Assembly: GCF_029637605.1 (NCBI RefSeq)
Contig: NZ_CP121261.1
Span: 1,364,001 to 1,428,000 of the forward strand
Origin: Achromobacter spanius
GTDB lineage: Bacteria; Pseudomonadota; Gammaproteobacteria; Burkholderiales; Burkholderiaceae_B
Direction: 5' to 3'
DNA: 64,000 bases
Shown here: piece after piece, positions 55,419-64,000 of the stretch
Layout: every line of letters begins with the position of its first letter
Position numbering within the stretch: position 1 is the first letter of the stretch
The notes under the pieces: model-generated
The model's database searches: none
What the model was told of the DNA's origin: nothing
What the model saw: the letters and a program-made list of their open reading frames with translations, nothing else
Program-made: the position numbers and the translations under genes

Positions 55419-56768
55419 TCAACGCCCGGCCAGCAGCGCTTCAACCGCCAGGCCCACGGCCAGGATGCGGCGGTCGGCGCCGTTGCTGCCGGAGATCATC
55501 AAGCCCACCGGCGCGGTGCCCGGCGCGTGGCAAGGCAGGGACAATGCGCAGCCGTCCAGGAAGTTGATCAGCGTGGGGTTGCGCAGGATCAGGCCGTTGG
55601 CCGCGTAGTAGGCTTCGTCCGACGCCACCAGGTCCGCTACCGCCGGCGCCACAATGGGCGTGGTGGGCATGATGAGCGCGTCGTAGCCGGCAATGCGGTG
55701 GTCCACGGCGGCCACCCAGGCCTCACGCGCGTCCAGCAGGTCCAGGTAGTCGGCGGCGCTCATGTCCTGGCCGCGCATGATGCGCGACACCACGCGCGGG
55801 TCGTAGCGCTTGCCGGCGCGCGCGATCAGGTCGCGGTGCCAGGCCCAGGCTTCGGCCGCCGTGAAGCCGCCCTTGCTGTTGATGTTGCCCAGCTCGGCGA
55901 ATTCGGGAATGGCGATTTCCTCGACCAGCGCGCCCGCGGCCTTCAGCTTGGCCACGGCGGCGGCGAAGCTGTCGGCAACGTGCTTTTCCATGGCATCCAG
56001 CGCCAGCGTGGTCGGCACGGCCAGGCGCAAGCCGCGCAGGGCCATGGCCTCGGGCACCGGGCCGCCGTCGCCGGACAGGATGGCGTCCAGCTCGGCGCAG
56101 CAGCGCACGCTGCCCGCGATGGGGCCGATGGAATCCAGGTTAGCCGACAGCGGCAGCACGCCCGTCATGGACACACGCCACGCGCTGGGCTTGAAGCCCG
56201 TGAGGCCGCACAGCGCGGCCGGGATGCGCACCGAACCGCCGGTGTCGGAACCGACGCCGGCCACGGCCATGCCATCGGCCACCGACACCGCCGCGCCCGA
56301 CGAAGAACCACCCGGAATGCGGCCGGTGCCACGGTCATACGGGTTCAGCGGCGTGCCGTAGTGCGGGTTGATGCCCAGGCCCGAATAGGCGAATTCGGTC
56401 ATGTTGGTACGGCCAATGATGACGGCGCCCGCGGCGATCAAACGCTGCACGACTTCGGCGTTGGCGTCAGCCGCCGGCTCGCCTTCGCGCGCGACGGAAC
56501 CAGCCATGGTGGTTTCGCCTTCGATGTCGAACAGGTCCTTGATGCTGATGGGCAGCCCTTCCACCGCCGAGCGCACGATGCCTGCGGCACGCAGGGTGTC
56601 GGATGCGCGCGCCTGGGCCAGCGCCGATTCGGCATACAGCTTGGTGAACACGCGCGCGCCCTCGCCCGCCGCATCCTGGGCGCGTGCCAGCGCCAGTTCG
56701 GTCAGCGCGACCGACGTGGTACGGCCTTCACTCAGGGCCAAGGTCAGTTCATTCAAGGTCGAAACCAT
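55419..56768 (-). CDS. Amidase (amidase signature family)
   Basis: A 449-residue amidase with the Ser-cisSer-Lys triad: the lysine lies in GLPISIKDLFDIEG, and the serines in IPGGSSSGAAVSVADG and VGSDTGGSVRIPAA, the last holding the nucleophile. It should hydrolyse an amide, releasing ammonia or an amine. Closest to generic amidases and the allophanate hydrolase N-domain rather than to GatA, since no GatB or GatC is near. It lies between the DUF2848 and DUF1445 genes in the operon. Substrate inferred to be imported by the TRAP system. Confidence 0.92.
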   Translation of the reverse strand: MVSTLNELTLALSEGRTTSVALTELALARAQDAAGEGARVFTKLYAESALAQARASDTLRAAGIVRSAVEGLPISIKDLFDIEGETTMAGSVAREGEPAADANAEVVQRLIAAGAVIIGRTNMTEFAYSGLGINPHYGTPLNPYDRGTGRIPGGSSSGAAVSVADGMAVAGVGSDTGGSVRIPAALCGLTGFKPSAWRVSMTGVLPLSANLDSIGPIAGSVRCCAELDAILSGDGGPVPEAMALRGLRLAVPTTLALDAMEKHVADSFAAAVAKLKAAGALVEEIAIPEFAELGNINSKGGFTAAEAWAWHRDLIARAGKRYDPRVVSRIMRGQDMSAADYLDLLDAREAWVAAVDHRIAGYDALIMPTTPIVAPAVADLVASDEAYYAANGLILRNPTLINFLDGCALSLPCHAPGTAPVGLMISGSNGADRRILAVGLAVEALLAGR

Positions 56769-56867
56769 CTTTGTCCTCGTGCCGACTTGCGGCGTAAAAG
56801 TGCGGACAGGCGCAACCTTGAGAAAAGGCGCGCCTGGCGTTCAATGCCATCCCATCAGGAACCGGAA

Positions 56868-57551
56868 TCAGGCCACCACGGGCAGCGATTCAACATGATA
56901 GCGGTGGCTGATCGTGCGCTGGCGGCGCGGGTCGAACAGTTCCATGGTGAAGTCGGCCGCGGCGCGGATGCCGCCAATGGCGCCCACCGTGCCGCAAGTC
57001 ATGCCCGCGCCTTGCGGCAGCGCGGCCGCGCCGCCGGTGTAGCCCGCGATCAGGTCTTGCGGCGTGCGCAGCGTGGACAGCGGGCCTTCCTGGTACAGCA
57101 CCTTTTCGCCGTTCTCGACGATGTACGAACGGATAACCAGTTCGTCCCAGTAGTCGGCCACGTCGGCCAGGCGCCAGGCAACGGTGGCGACAGGCTTCAC
57201 GCAGACCTGCTTGGACATGGCGACGCTGACGGTCTCCAGCTTGCGGTCGGTATGGTCGGACGCGATGCTGACGTACATTTCGCCGTCCACGGCGAACACA
57301 AAGGTTTCCACTTCGCCCGAGGAATCCTCGCCCACGGCCTGCACGCGTTCAGCCTGCGTGAGTTGGTTATCGGCAATGCGGTAGTACAGCGGCACGCTGG
57401 TCGGGCGCGGCACGCCAATGGCGGCCAGTTCTTCGATGTGGTGCTCAATGGCGGCCATGTCGCGTCCGGCCCAGCCGGCCACGATCAGGGTGTTGAAGTC
57501 CACTTCCACCTGGCGGGGATTGGCGTCGTCGATGTTGAATACGGCTTTCAT
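56868..57551 (-). CDS. DUF2848 family protein
   Basis: A 227-residue cytoplasmic protein of DUF2848, a family of unknown function. The start at 57551 gives MKAVFNIDDANPRQ; the preceding residues of the open frame are not conserved. It has no signal peptide, no membrane segment and no familiar catalytic motif; conserved-looking parts are SDHTDRKLETVSVAMSKQ and GMTCGTVGAIGGI. DUF2848 genes recur beside amidases and transporters in proteobacteria, so a step in the degradation of an amide-containing acid is a reasonable inference. Confidence 0.87.
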   Translation of the reverse strand: MKAVFNIDDANPRQVEVDFNTLIVAGWAGRDMAAIEHHIEELAAIGVPRPTSVPLYYRIADNQLTQAERVQAVGEDSSGEVETFVFAVDGEMYVSIASDHTDRKLETVSVAMSKQVCVKPVATVAWRLADVADYWDELVIRSYIVENGEKVLYQEGPLSTLRTPQDLIAGYTGGAAALPQGAGMTCGTVGAIGGIRAAADFTMELFDPRRQRTISHRYHVESLPVVA

Positions 57552-57623
57552 ATCAGTCCTGCGGAAATAACGGGTGGAAAACGGTGCGGCCACCCATGGG
57601 CCGCACCCGGTTCAAACAAGCTG

Positions 57624-58907
57624 TCAACCAAAGGCGCGCGGCAACCACAGCGCCAGATCGGGCCAAAACGCCAGCAGCGCCAGCATCAGGAACATGGCGG
57701 CCACGAACGGTAGGCTGCCGACAATGACGGCGCCCATGGAACCGCTCTTGCGCAAGCTTTGCACCACGAACAGGTTCAGGCCCACGGGCGGCGTGATCAG
57801 CGCGGCTTCGACCAGGATGATGATGACGATGCCCAGCCAGATCGGGTCGTAACCCAGCGCAATCATGATGGGCGCCACGATGGGGATGGTCGTGATCATC
57901 ATGGACAGCGTTTCCATGAAGCAGCCCAGCACCAGGTAGAAGATCACCACGATCAACAGCATCCAGCCGGGCGACAGCCCTAGCCCGGTGATCGACTTGG
58001 TCAAGGCATCGGTCAGGCCGGTGGCCGACATGACGAAGTTCAGGAAGCTGGCCGCGATGACGATCAGCATGATCATCGCCGTGGACCGCATCGTGCCTTC
58101 CATCACTTCGCGCAGCATCTTCCAGCTCAGGCGGCGGAACCAGGCGGCCAGGATGAACGCACCCAGCACGCCCAGCGCGGCGGCTTCGGTTGGCGTGGCC
58201 AGGCCCGCGTAGATGGAACCCACCACCAGGAAGAAGATGCCCATGGGCGGCGCCAGGTGCACCAGGCTGCCCAGGCGCTGTCCCCAGGTCGCATGGATCT
58301 TCTTGCCGCCCCAGGACGGCTTGGCCACGCACGCCACCACAATCATCAGCATGAACAGCGCGGCCATCGCGAAACCGGGGATGATGCCGGCCAGGTACAG
58401 CTTGGGCACCGACGAATTGGTCAGCACGCCATAGATCACCAGGTTGATGGACGGCGGAATCAAGATGCCCAACGTTCCGCCCGCGGCCAGGCTGCCCAGG
58501 AACAGCGGTTCGTTGTAGCCGTACTTGCGGATTTGCGGAATGGCAACGGTGCCCACGGTGGCCGCGGTGGCCACGCTGGAACCAGACGTGGCCGAAAACA
58601 AGGTGGATGCGCCGATGTTGGCGTGCATCAAGCCGCCCGGCAGCCACGACAACCACAGGCTCATGGCGCCGTACATGCGTTCCGCGAAGCCCGCGCGCAG
58701 CAGCACTTCGCCCAGCATGATGAACAGCGGAATCGCCACCAGCAGGAACTCATTGTTCGAGCTCCAGGAAATTTCACCGATGGCGCGCGACAGCGGGAGC
58801 ATCGAGAACAGCGGGTCCAGAATCAGGCCCAGCACACCAAGCGCCGCGCCCACCGGAATGGACAGGCCGATCAGCACCAGCAACAACGTCAATGCGGTGG
58901 AAATCAT
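57624..58907 (-). CDS. TRAP transporter large permease subunit
   Basis: A 427-residue DctM-type permease with about twelve hydrophobic helices. Markers: TSGSSVATAATVGTVAIPQI, GTLGILIPPSINLVIYGVLT and EAALITPPVGLNLFVVQS. The start at 58907 (MISTALTLL) overlaps the small-subunit stop by four bases and has an AGGAGA ribosome site. Second TRAP system of the window, in a catabolic operon. Confidence 0.94.
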   Translation of the reverse strand: MISTALTLLLVLIGLSIPVGAALGVLGLILDPLFSMLPLSRAIGEISWSSNNEFLLVAIPLFIMLGEVLLRAGFAERMYGAMSLWLSWLPGGLMHANIGASTLFSATSGSSVATAATVGTVAIPQIRKYGYNEPLFLGSLAAGGTLGILIPPSINLVIYGVLTNSSVPKLYLAGIIPGFAMAALFMLMIVVACVAKPSWGGKKIHATWGQRLGSLVHLAPPMGIFFLVVGSIYAGLATPTEAAALGVLGAFILAAWFRRLSWKMLREVMEGTMRSTAMIMLIVIAASFLNFVMSATGLTDALTKSITGLGLSPGWMLLIVVIFYLVLGCFMETLSMMITTIPIVAPIMIALGYDPIWLGIVIIILVEAALITPPVGLNLFVVQSLRKSGSMGAVIVGSLPFVAAMFLMLALLAFWPDLALWLPRAFG

Positions 58908-59524
58908 GCCGCGTCTCCTTTCACCATGCGCTCGCCCGCGGCGGCTTCTTCTTCGGCTTCTTCCTGCGCCGAACGTACGCCACAAATCTGCTTGACCAGG
59001 TCAATATCGCCCGTGACCAGCGCGGCTGACGCGCGCGTCAGCATCAGCGCAACGGTGATGCACATCCAGGCCAGACCCAACAACCACAGGCCCTGCGGGA
59101 TCCACAAGGGGGTGGCCAGCGGCGTGTTGGCCGTGGACTTCTGCGCCCACGAGGTCTGCACCACGTCGTAGGCGTAATACGTCAGGAACACCATGAAGAC
59201 GGCCATCGCCACCATGGAAATCCAATCCAGCACAGCCGACAGGCGCACCGGTAAATATTGATAGAGCACATCAACGCGCACGTTGGCGCGCTGCAAGGTG
59301 GCGAACGCCAACGCCCAGGACGTGCTGATGGCGAAAGCGTAGCTGGAGAGCTCGTCGGCGCCACCGGTGTTGAAGCCCAGGAATTTGCGGGCCAGCACGT
59401 CGAAGGAGATCAGCAGCACGCTGGCCACCGTCAACGCACCGCCGGCCCAGACGGCGACGCGCGACAAGCTCTCGGCGCGCCGCAACAGGCCGCCCAGCAG
59501 GCGGAAGTGTTCGGTTTGGGTCAT
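58904..59524 (-). CDS. TRAP transporter small permease subunit
   Basis: A 206-residue DctQ-type membrane protein with four predicted helices; the start at 59524 (MTQTEHFRLLGG) is chosen over an ATG 21 bases upstream because of the better family length. It contains GGADELSSYAFAISTSWALA and QRANVRVDVLYQYL. Longer than the other TRAP small subunit (166 residues), mostly through its C-terminal acidic tail EEAEEEAAAGE. It follows a strong hairpin with a U-run that separates it from the binding-protein gene. Confidence 0.92.
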   Translation of the reverse strand: MTQTEHFRLLGGLLRRAESLSRVAVWAGGALTVASVLLISFDVLARKFLGFNTGGADELSSYAFAISTSWALAFATLQRANVRVDVLYQYLPVRLSAVLDWISMVAMAVFMVFLTYYAYDVVQTSWAQKSTANTPLATPLWIPQGLWLLGLAWMCITVALMLTRASAALVTGDIDLVKQICGVRSAQEEAEEEAAAGERMVKGDAA

Positions 59525-59563
59525 GGATAGCACCTCTGCGGGCATGCGCCCGGTATGTCTGGC

Positions 59564-59597
59564 AAAAAAACGCGCCGCCGCGCGATGCGGCGGCGCG
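59564..59597 (-). terminator. Intra-operon terminator between the TRAP binding-protein and permease genes
   Basis: An 11-bp perfect GC stem CGCGCCGCCGC/GCGGCGGCGCG with a five-base loop, followed on the minus strand by seven T. It has all features of a rho-independent terminator yet sits 10 bp past the first gene of the operon, so most transcripts should end here and only some should read into the permease and enzyme genes. Confidence 0.85.
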
Positions 59598-59606
59598 GTC
59601 CAGCGC

Positions 59607-60653
59607 TTACTTGCTGGCGGTCAGGCCCAGCGTCTTGCCGATGGTGGCGTTGAAGTCCTTCACGCACTGCGCCGAGCAGCGGGCGGCCCACTTGGGCAGC
59701 ACGGCTTCTTCGGCAACCTTCTTCAGCAGCGCGCGGTCGGCGTCGGACGGCTGAACCAGGACCATCTTGCCCTTGACCGGGAACGGGCAGGCAGCGGCGC
59801 CCGTGTTGCAGTCATAGCCTTCCTGCGTCTGGCGCGCGGCGGCGTCCCAGATGTTGTCGACCAGCGTCTTCACGTTGGTTTGCAGGAACGTGCGCACGGC
59901 GGGGTCCAGCTTGTCCCAGGCCTTTTGGTTGACGGCGTGGATTTGCTGGTTCCAGTTAATCGGCAGCGCAACCAGGTGCGTGGACACTTCATACCACTTG
60001 GCCGAGTAGCCCGACAGCGAACCCGTGATGGCGCAATCGACCACCTTGTTCTGCAGGGCCGGAACCACTTCGCCGAACGCCATCGTCACGCTGGAACCGC
60101 CCAGCGCTTCGACGAATTCAGCCGTGGTGCGGCTGCTGGTGCGGACCTTCTTGCCCTTGATGTCGGCCAGGCCCTTGATATCGGCGTTGCAGAACAGCAC
60201 TTGCGCGGGATAGGTGGAAATGCCCAGCAGCTTGACGTTGCTACCTTCGCCGTAAAGCTTGGCGTAGACGGGTTCGAACGCATCGGTCACGGCGCGGGCG
60301 GTCTTGACGTCAGGCGCCAGGCCGGCCAGGTCGATGGCTTCGTTGATGGGGTTGTCGCTGGCGAAGTACGACAGCGTGGCGGTGCCGAATTCAATCACGC
60401 CTTGCGACATCAGGCGCAGCAACTCGGGACCCTTCAGGCCCATTTCGTTGAAGCCCTTGATTTCCGCCGTGACCTGGCCCTTGGACAGCTCGGGAATGGT
60501 CTTGGTCCAGAACGGCTTTTCGTAGTCGTTATAGGCGGTCAGGTTGGACAGGCCTCCCACGACCTTCAACTGGGTTTTGGGCAGGTCCTGCGCGTGAACG
60601 GCGCCGGTCAGCAAACTGGCGGCGACGGCGGCGAAAACAAGAGACTTCTTCAT
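59607..60653 (-). CDS. TRAP transporter substrate-binding protein
   Basis: A 348-residue periplasmic DctP-superfamily protein. Start at 60653 with an AGGAG ribosome site; signal peptide to about residue 22 (AVHAQ). The conserved arginine region is KKVRTSSRTTAEFVEALGGS. Unusual for a binding protein, it has two cysteine pairs near the C-terminus (DCNTGAAACPF and RCSAQCVKD), suggesting disulfides in the periplasm. First gene of the operon that also holds the permeases, DUF2848, amidase and DUF1445 genes. Ligand unknown. Confidence 0.92.
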   Translation of the reverse strand: MKKSLVFAAVAASLLTGAVHAQDLPKTQLKVVGGLSNLTAYNDYEKPFWTKTIPELSKGQVTAEIKGFNEMGLKGPELLRLMSQGVIEFGTATLSYFASDNPINEAIDLAGLAPDVKTARAVTDAFEPVYAKLYGEGSNVKLLGISTYPAQVLFCNADIKGLADIKGKKVRTSSRTTAEFVEALGGSSVTMAFGEVVPALQNKVVDCAITGSLSGYSAKWYEVSTHLVALPINWNQQIHAVNQKAWDKLDPAVRTFLQTNVKTLVDNIWDAAARQTQEGYDCNTGAAACPFPVKGKMVLVQPSDADRALLKKVAEEAVLPKWAARCSAQCVKDFNATIGKTLGLTASK

Positions 60654-61064
60654 GGACAAAACTCCTGGCTGGCGGGATGGTCTGCGCACGCGGGATCCCG
60701 TTACCCCGGTCACGTGCGGTTTGGGTTCAGGTAATCAGGCGCGATGAACGCGCGCGGCGCGTGGCCAAGGACGTGGCGCCAGGGTCTGCAATTGGATCGA
60801 GTGACTATTCATGCTTTTCCCCCGCACTGTGTATCCAGGCGTTGCATTCTTGATGTTTCGCCATTGCATCCGCCGGGGCAGGAAGCGTCCAATCGTATGT
60901 TGCGATGTGGGGGTATAAATATTTCTTGGGTCTCGTCCGCGGGTGCCGATGGGATTCGCGCAAATGACGGCCTGGCGCGGGCTTGCAGGCCGTTGCAGGC
61001 CTGTCTGCGCATGGCTGACGATACCCCCGGCGACCCCGTGCCAACCGGCGACCGGGGAAAACAC
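60654..61064. other. 411-bp intergenic region upstream of the TRAP catabolic operon
   Basis: No gene is seen here. The region carries the promoter of the binding-protein gene; an A/T-rich patch (about 60914-60926) is the best candidate for the core promoter, but no convincing -35/-10 pair was found. The LysR gene upstream ends at 61065, so its operator is expected within this gap. Confidence 0.5.
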
Positions 61065-61970
61065 CTAGATCGGAATTCCGTCCCCGGCCTGCGCCGCGAC
61101 CTTTTGCGCCATCTGCGCAATGACCCTGACGGCGTGGCTGTCCGGCCCCTGCACCCAGCTTGCGGTGAAGCTCAGCTCGGGCAAGGGGTCGGCCTGCACG
61201 CGCAGGATGCGGAGTTCGCCGCGCGCCAATTCCTTGCCCAGGAACACCGGCGCGATCACGCTGGTGCCGATGCCATCCTGCGTCATCCGCACCACCATGG
61301 ACATGGATGCGCTGCCATACATGCGCGGCGAGGCCACGCCGGCGCGCGTCAGCATGTCGCGCACGACTCGATACGGCGAACTATTGGATGGGTACGTGAT
61401 GATGGGCAGCTTGCCGATGCGCTCAAGCGTCAGCGGCTCGGGGCCCAGGTCCAGCGTGGGGCTGGCCACCCAGGCCAGCGGATAGCTGCACAGCGCCAGG
61501 TTTTCAACACGCGCCTCAAGCACGGGCCCCATCAGGAAGGCCAGGTCGATCTGGCGCGACATCAGGTGCGGGCGCAGCACGTGGGTGGTGTCCACCTCGA
61601 TTTCCAGCACCAACGCTGGATAGGTCGAATGGATCAGTTCGATGAGTGTGGGCAGCCAGGTCTGCACAATGGTCTCGGCCACGCCGATGCGCACCGTGCC
61701 GGTCATCACGTTCTGTTCGCGCGCGGCCTCGAACATGTCGCGCCGCACTTGCAGCATGCGTTCGGCATGCGACAGCAATTCGTGGCCCTTGGCGGTGAGC
61801 TTGACGCCGCGCGCGTCGCGCTCGAAGAGCCGCACGCCCAAGTCCGCCTCAAGCGAGGCGATGCGCTGCGAGACGGCAGGCTGTGTGGTGTTGAGCTTGT
61901 CGGACGCGGCACGAAAGCTGCCCAGCGTGGCGACCCAAAAAAAAGTTTCGACGTTACGTAGTTCGATCAT
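61065..61970 (-). CDS. LysR-family transcriptional regulator
   Basis: A 301-residue regulator. N-terminal HTH: SFRAASDKLNTTQPAVSQRI followed by SLEADLGVRLFERDARG. The effector domain opens with TGTVRIGVAETIVQTWLPTL. The start at 61970 (MIELRNVETF) matches the family; upstream residues of the frame are not conserved. It lies immediately upstream of the TRAP catabolic operon on the same strand and is divergent from the DMT permease gene, so it probably controls one or both. Confidence 0.92.
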   Translation of the reverse strand: MIELRNVETFFWVATLGSFRAASDKLNTTQPAVSQRIASLEADLGVRLFERDARGVKLTAKGHELLSHAERMLQVRRDMFEAAREQNVMTGTVRIGVAETIVQTWLPTLIELIHSTYPALVLEIEVDTTHVLRPHLMSRQIDLAFLMGPVLEARVENLALCSYPLAWVASPTLDLGPEPLTLERIGKLPIITYPSNSSPYRVVRDMLTRAGVASPRMYGSASMSMVVRMTQDGIGTSVIAPVFLGKELARGELRILRVQADPLPELSFTASWVQGPDSHAVRVIAQMAQKVAAQAGDGIPI

Positions 61971-62037
61971 TGGCCTGTTCCCCCGGCGCGATGAGCGTAT
62001 CATGGCAGCCGCCCATTTCCCCATCAGGAGCCCGTCC

Positions 62038-62997
62038 ATGCCCCCGGCCGATCCAGGTCGCCCACAAGCCCCCGCGCCTGCCTCGCGCGGCCCGCTCGTC
62101 GGTATCTTGCTGCTGGTGCTATCGATGTGGACGCTTTCCTGTCTGGACGCCAGTGGCAAATGGGTCATGAATGCGGGCGTGCCGCTACTGGTGCTGTCTT
62201 GGTTCCGCTACGTGGTGCACCTGATCCTGGTGTTGGCGCTGGTATTGCCGGCCCGCGGGCTGCGGGTGCTGCGCAGCAACAAGCCGCGCGAACAACTGAT
62301 ACGCGGCGGCTCCATGTTCCTGGCCACGCTGATGTTCTTCACGACGCTCAGCTACATTCCGCAGGCCGAAGCCACGGCCATCAACTTCCTGGCGCCCTTG
62401 CTGGTGCTGTCGGTGGCGCCCTGGGTCCTGAAAGAGCCCGCCCGCATGTCCCGCTTTGTGGCGGCGGGCATTGCGTTTATCGGCGTCATCATCGTCATCC
62501 GTCCTGGCGGCGGCTTGCATCCGGTTGGCACCATTTTCGGTTTGCTGACGGCCTGTTGCTTTGCCGCGCAGTTCATCGCCACGCGGCGGGTGGCGGGCGA
62601 TGACCCGTTCACCTCGCTGATCTGGAGCGGCGCGGTGGGCACGGTCTGCCTGACGGTGACCCTGCCTTTCGTATTGCCGGCGGCGCTGCCGGTCTTGCAG
62701 GGCCTATCCGGCTTCGATTGGTTCTTGCTGATCTCGACCGGCCTGACTGGCGGGGTCGGCCATCTGTTCCAGATCGCCGCGTACCGCCGGGCCCCGGCGT
62801 CCACGCTGGCGCCCTTCATCTATTTGCAGATCATCAGCGCCACGTCCGTGGGCTGGCTGGTCTATGGCCATTTCCCGGACCCGCTGACCTGGCTGGGCAT
62901 CGCCATCATCTGCGCCAGCGGCATCGGCATCGGCCTGATCGAATGGCGCCGCAGCCTGGCCATCAGCGCGGCGTCCACCAGGGCCGCTGTTCGCTAG
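62038..62997 (+). CDS. EamA/DMT-family membrane transporter
   Basis: A 319-residue inner-membrane protein with ten predicted helices in two EamA repeats (about 20-150 and 165-300). It contains [20 protein letters not shown] and [13 protein letters not shown], typical of drug/metabolite transporters of the RhaT group. The start at 62038 has a CAGGAG ribosome site; an ATG at 62002 is possible but less good. Solute unknown; many relatives export amino acids or related metabolites. Confidence 0.9.
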   Translation: MPPADPGRPQAPAPASRGPLVGILLLVLSMWTLSCLDASGKWVMNAGVPLLVLSWFRYVVHLILVLALVLPARGLRVLRSNKPREQLIRGGSMFLATLMFFTTLSYIPQAEATAINFLAPLLVLSVAPWVLKEPARMSRFVAAGIAFIGVIIVIRPGGGLHPVGTIFGLLTACCFAAQFIATRRVAGDDPFTSLIWSGAVGTVCLTVTLPFVLPAALPVLQGLSGFDWFLLISTGLTGGVGHLFQIAAYRRAPASTLAPFIYLQIISATSVGWLVYGHFPDPLTWLGIAIICASGIGIGLIEWRRSLAISAASTRAAVR

Positions 62998-63127
62998 ATC
63001 CACCGCTGAACCCAAGGGCGCGGGCCGTGTCCGGCGCGCGCCGGGCGGCTCCCGTACAATGCTCGTCGCTTTTTGCGCTTTCGCGCTTAGGCTCCCAGCA
63101 TCCGGCATTTCCCCGAGCGAGGTTTTC

Positions 63128-64000
63128 ATGGTCATCAAGCCCCGTGTGCGCGGCTTTATCTGCGTCACCACCCATCCCGTTGGCTGCGAAGCCAACGTTA
63201 ACAAGCAGATCGACTACGTTCGGGCGCAAGGCCCCATCGCCGGGGGGCCGAAGCGCGTATTGGTACTGGGCGCCTCAACCGGCTACGGCCTGGGTGCGCG
63301 CATCAGTGCGGCCTTCGGCTGTGGCGCGGAAACCTTGGGCGTGTTTTTCGAACGTCCCGCCGACGCCGCCAAGGCCGGCACGCCGGGCTGGTACAACACC
63401 GCCGCCTTCCACAAGGCGGCAGAAACCCAGGGCCTGACCGCCACCAGCATCAACGGCGACGCCTTCTCGGACGAGATCAAACAAAAGACCATTGCCGCCA
63501 TCAAGGCGGGCATGGGCCAGGTGGACCAGGTCGTCTACAGCCTGGCCGCCCCGCGCCGCACCCATCCCACGACGGGCCAGGTGTTCAATTCCACGCTCAA
63601 ACCGATCGGCAACGCGGTCAACCTGCGCGGCCTGGACACCGACCGCGAAGTGGTCAAGGAGTCCGTGCTGGAGCCAGCCACGCAAGCCGAGATCGACGCC
63701 ACCGTGGCCGTCATGGGCGGTGAAGACTGGCAGATGTGGATAGACGCGCTGCTGGATGCCGGCGTGCTGGCCGAAGGTGCCACGACGACGGCCTTCACCT
63801 ACCTGGGAGAAAAGATCACGCACGACATCTATTGGAACGGGTCGATCGGCGCGGCCAAGAAGGATCTGGACGAGAAGGTGCTGGACATCCGCGCCAAGCT
63901 GGCTGCCCGCGGTGGCGACGCCCGCGTGTCGGTGCTGAAGGCGGTGGTCACCCAGGCCAGCTCGGCCATTCCGATGATGCCGCTGTACCTGTCGCTGCTG
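63128..64000 (+). CDS. fabV: Enoyl-ACP reductase FabV, N-terminal part (runs off the window)
   Basis: The first 291 residues of FabV, an NADH-dependent trans-2-enoyl-ACP/CoA reductase completing the fatty-acid elongation cycle; the full protein is about 400 residues, so the end lies beyond the window. The N-terminus [20 protein letters not shown], the cofactor motif [12 protein letters not shown] and the active-site pattern Tyr-x8-Lys in [10 protein letters not shown] separate it from FabI (Tyr-x6-Lys). FabV enzymes are known to be far less sensitive to triclosan than FabI. The gap from 62998 to 63127 holds no clear element. Confidence 0.95.
   Translation, partial: MVIKPRVRGFICVTTHPVGCEANVNKQIDYVRAQGPIAGGPKRVLVLGASTGYGLGARISAAFGCGAETLGVFFERPADAAKAGTPGWYNTAAFHKAAETQGLTATSINGDAFSDEIKQKTIAAIKAGMGQVDQVVYSLAAPRRTHPTTGQVFNSTLKPIGNAVNLRGLDTDREVVKESVLEPATQAEIDATVAVMGGEDWQMWIDALLDAGVLAEGATTTAFTYLGEKITHDIYWNGSIGAAKKDLDEKVLDIRAKLAARGGDARVSVLKAVVTQASSAIPMMPLYLSLL

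Noticed and set aside
55527..57713. 728-codon plus-strand open frame opposite the amidase and DUF2848 genes
   Set aside because: It spans two genes antisense, is rich in Arg, Gly, His and Gln as expected of shadow frames, and has no recognisable motif.
1..64000. tRNA, rRNA or riboswitch genes
   Set aside because: No cloverleaf, rRNA segment or known riboswitch core was recognised in the gaps; a covariance-model search would be needed to exclude weak cases.

Overview
The window reads as a chromosomal segment of a GC-rich betaproteobacterium of the Alcaligenaceae, most like Achromobacter or Bordetella. The basis is protein character and layout: a glnA-ntrB-ntrC cluster with a sigma54/NtrC promoter, the gmk-rpoZ-spoT order, Bug-type and TRAP-type uptake systems, FabV, and many LysR regulators. 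No species is claimed. Genes are dense, and a gene runs off each end of the window.

Layout. 1-2.1 kb: end of an AtuA-like pair followed by a Bug solute-binding gene. 2.2-6.9 kb: ferredoxin-NADP reductase, then a ferric-iron ABC importer behind a Fur-like box. 6.9-9.7 kb: two pirins and a LysR regulator. 9.7-11.75 kb: an 85-bp tandem repeat array interrupted by an IS110-family element. 11.8-16.1 kb: ntrC, ntrB and glnA. 16.1-21.7 kb: hemW-rdgB, an EAL/CBS/GGDEF protein and a chemoreceptor that overlaps it convergently. 21.8-24.4 kb: acyl-CoA dehydrogenase and MmgE/PrpD protein. 24.4-25.3 kb: four 221-bp palindromic repeats. 25.3-31.4 kb: rph, yicC, LysR, amino-acid permease and amn. 31.6-35.0 kb: a small His/Cys protein, a ZnuD-like receptor and an NlpC/P60 hydrolase. 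35.1-37.8 kb: an SDR and tsdBA. 37.9-41.1 kb: gmk-rpoZ-spoT. 41.2-44.6 kb: a glutamine-type ABC importer and a C45 hydrolase. 44.6-49.1 kb: a solo repeat, a fused 5-oxoprolinase-type enzyme and its regulator. 49.2-54.5 kb: nudC, a TRAP system and a porin. 54.6-62.0 kb: a six-gene TRAP/DUF2848/amidase/DUF1445 operon with a LysR gene upstream. 62-64 kb: a DMT permease and fabV, the latter cut by the window edge.

The most interesting object is the IS110-family element at 10290-11493. It sits exactly inside one 85-bp repeat. Deleting it, keeping one CT dinucleotide, restores a perfect repeat unit. Its 220-bp noncoding left end can be drawn as a bridge RNA of the IS621 type: a 5' stem-loop, a target loop whose two arms match the left and right sides of the actual insertion site, and a donor loop whose left arm matches the element's own right end. 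Joining the two ends would build a promoter with 17-bp spacing in front of this RNA. The target belongs to a dispersed palindromic repeat family with copies at 9.7, 11.5, 24.4 and 44.6 kb, so the element appears programmed to insert into host intergenic repeats.

Regulation is unusually readable elsewhere. glnA has a consensus sigma54 promoter with two NtrC sites upstream. Hairpins lie between abundant and less abundant products (fbpA/fbpB, glnA/ntrB, TRAP binding protein/permease). Fur-like and Zur-like operators precede the iron and zinc uptake genes.
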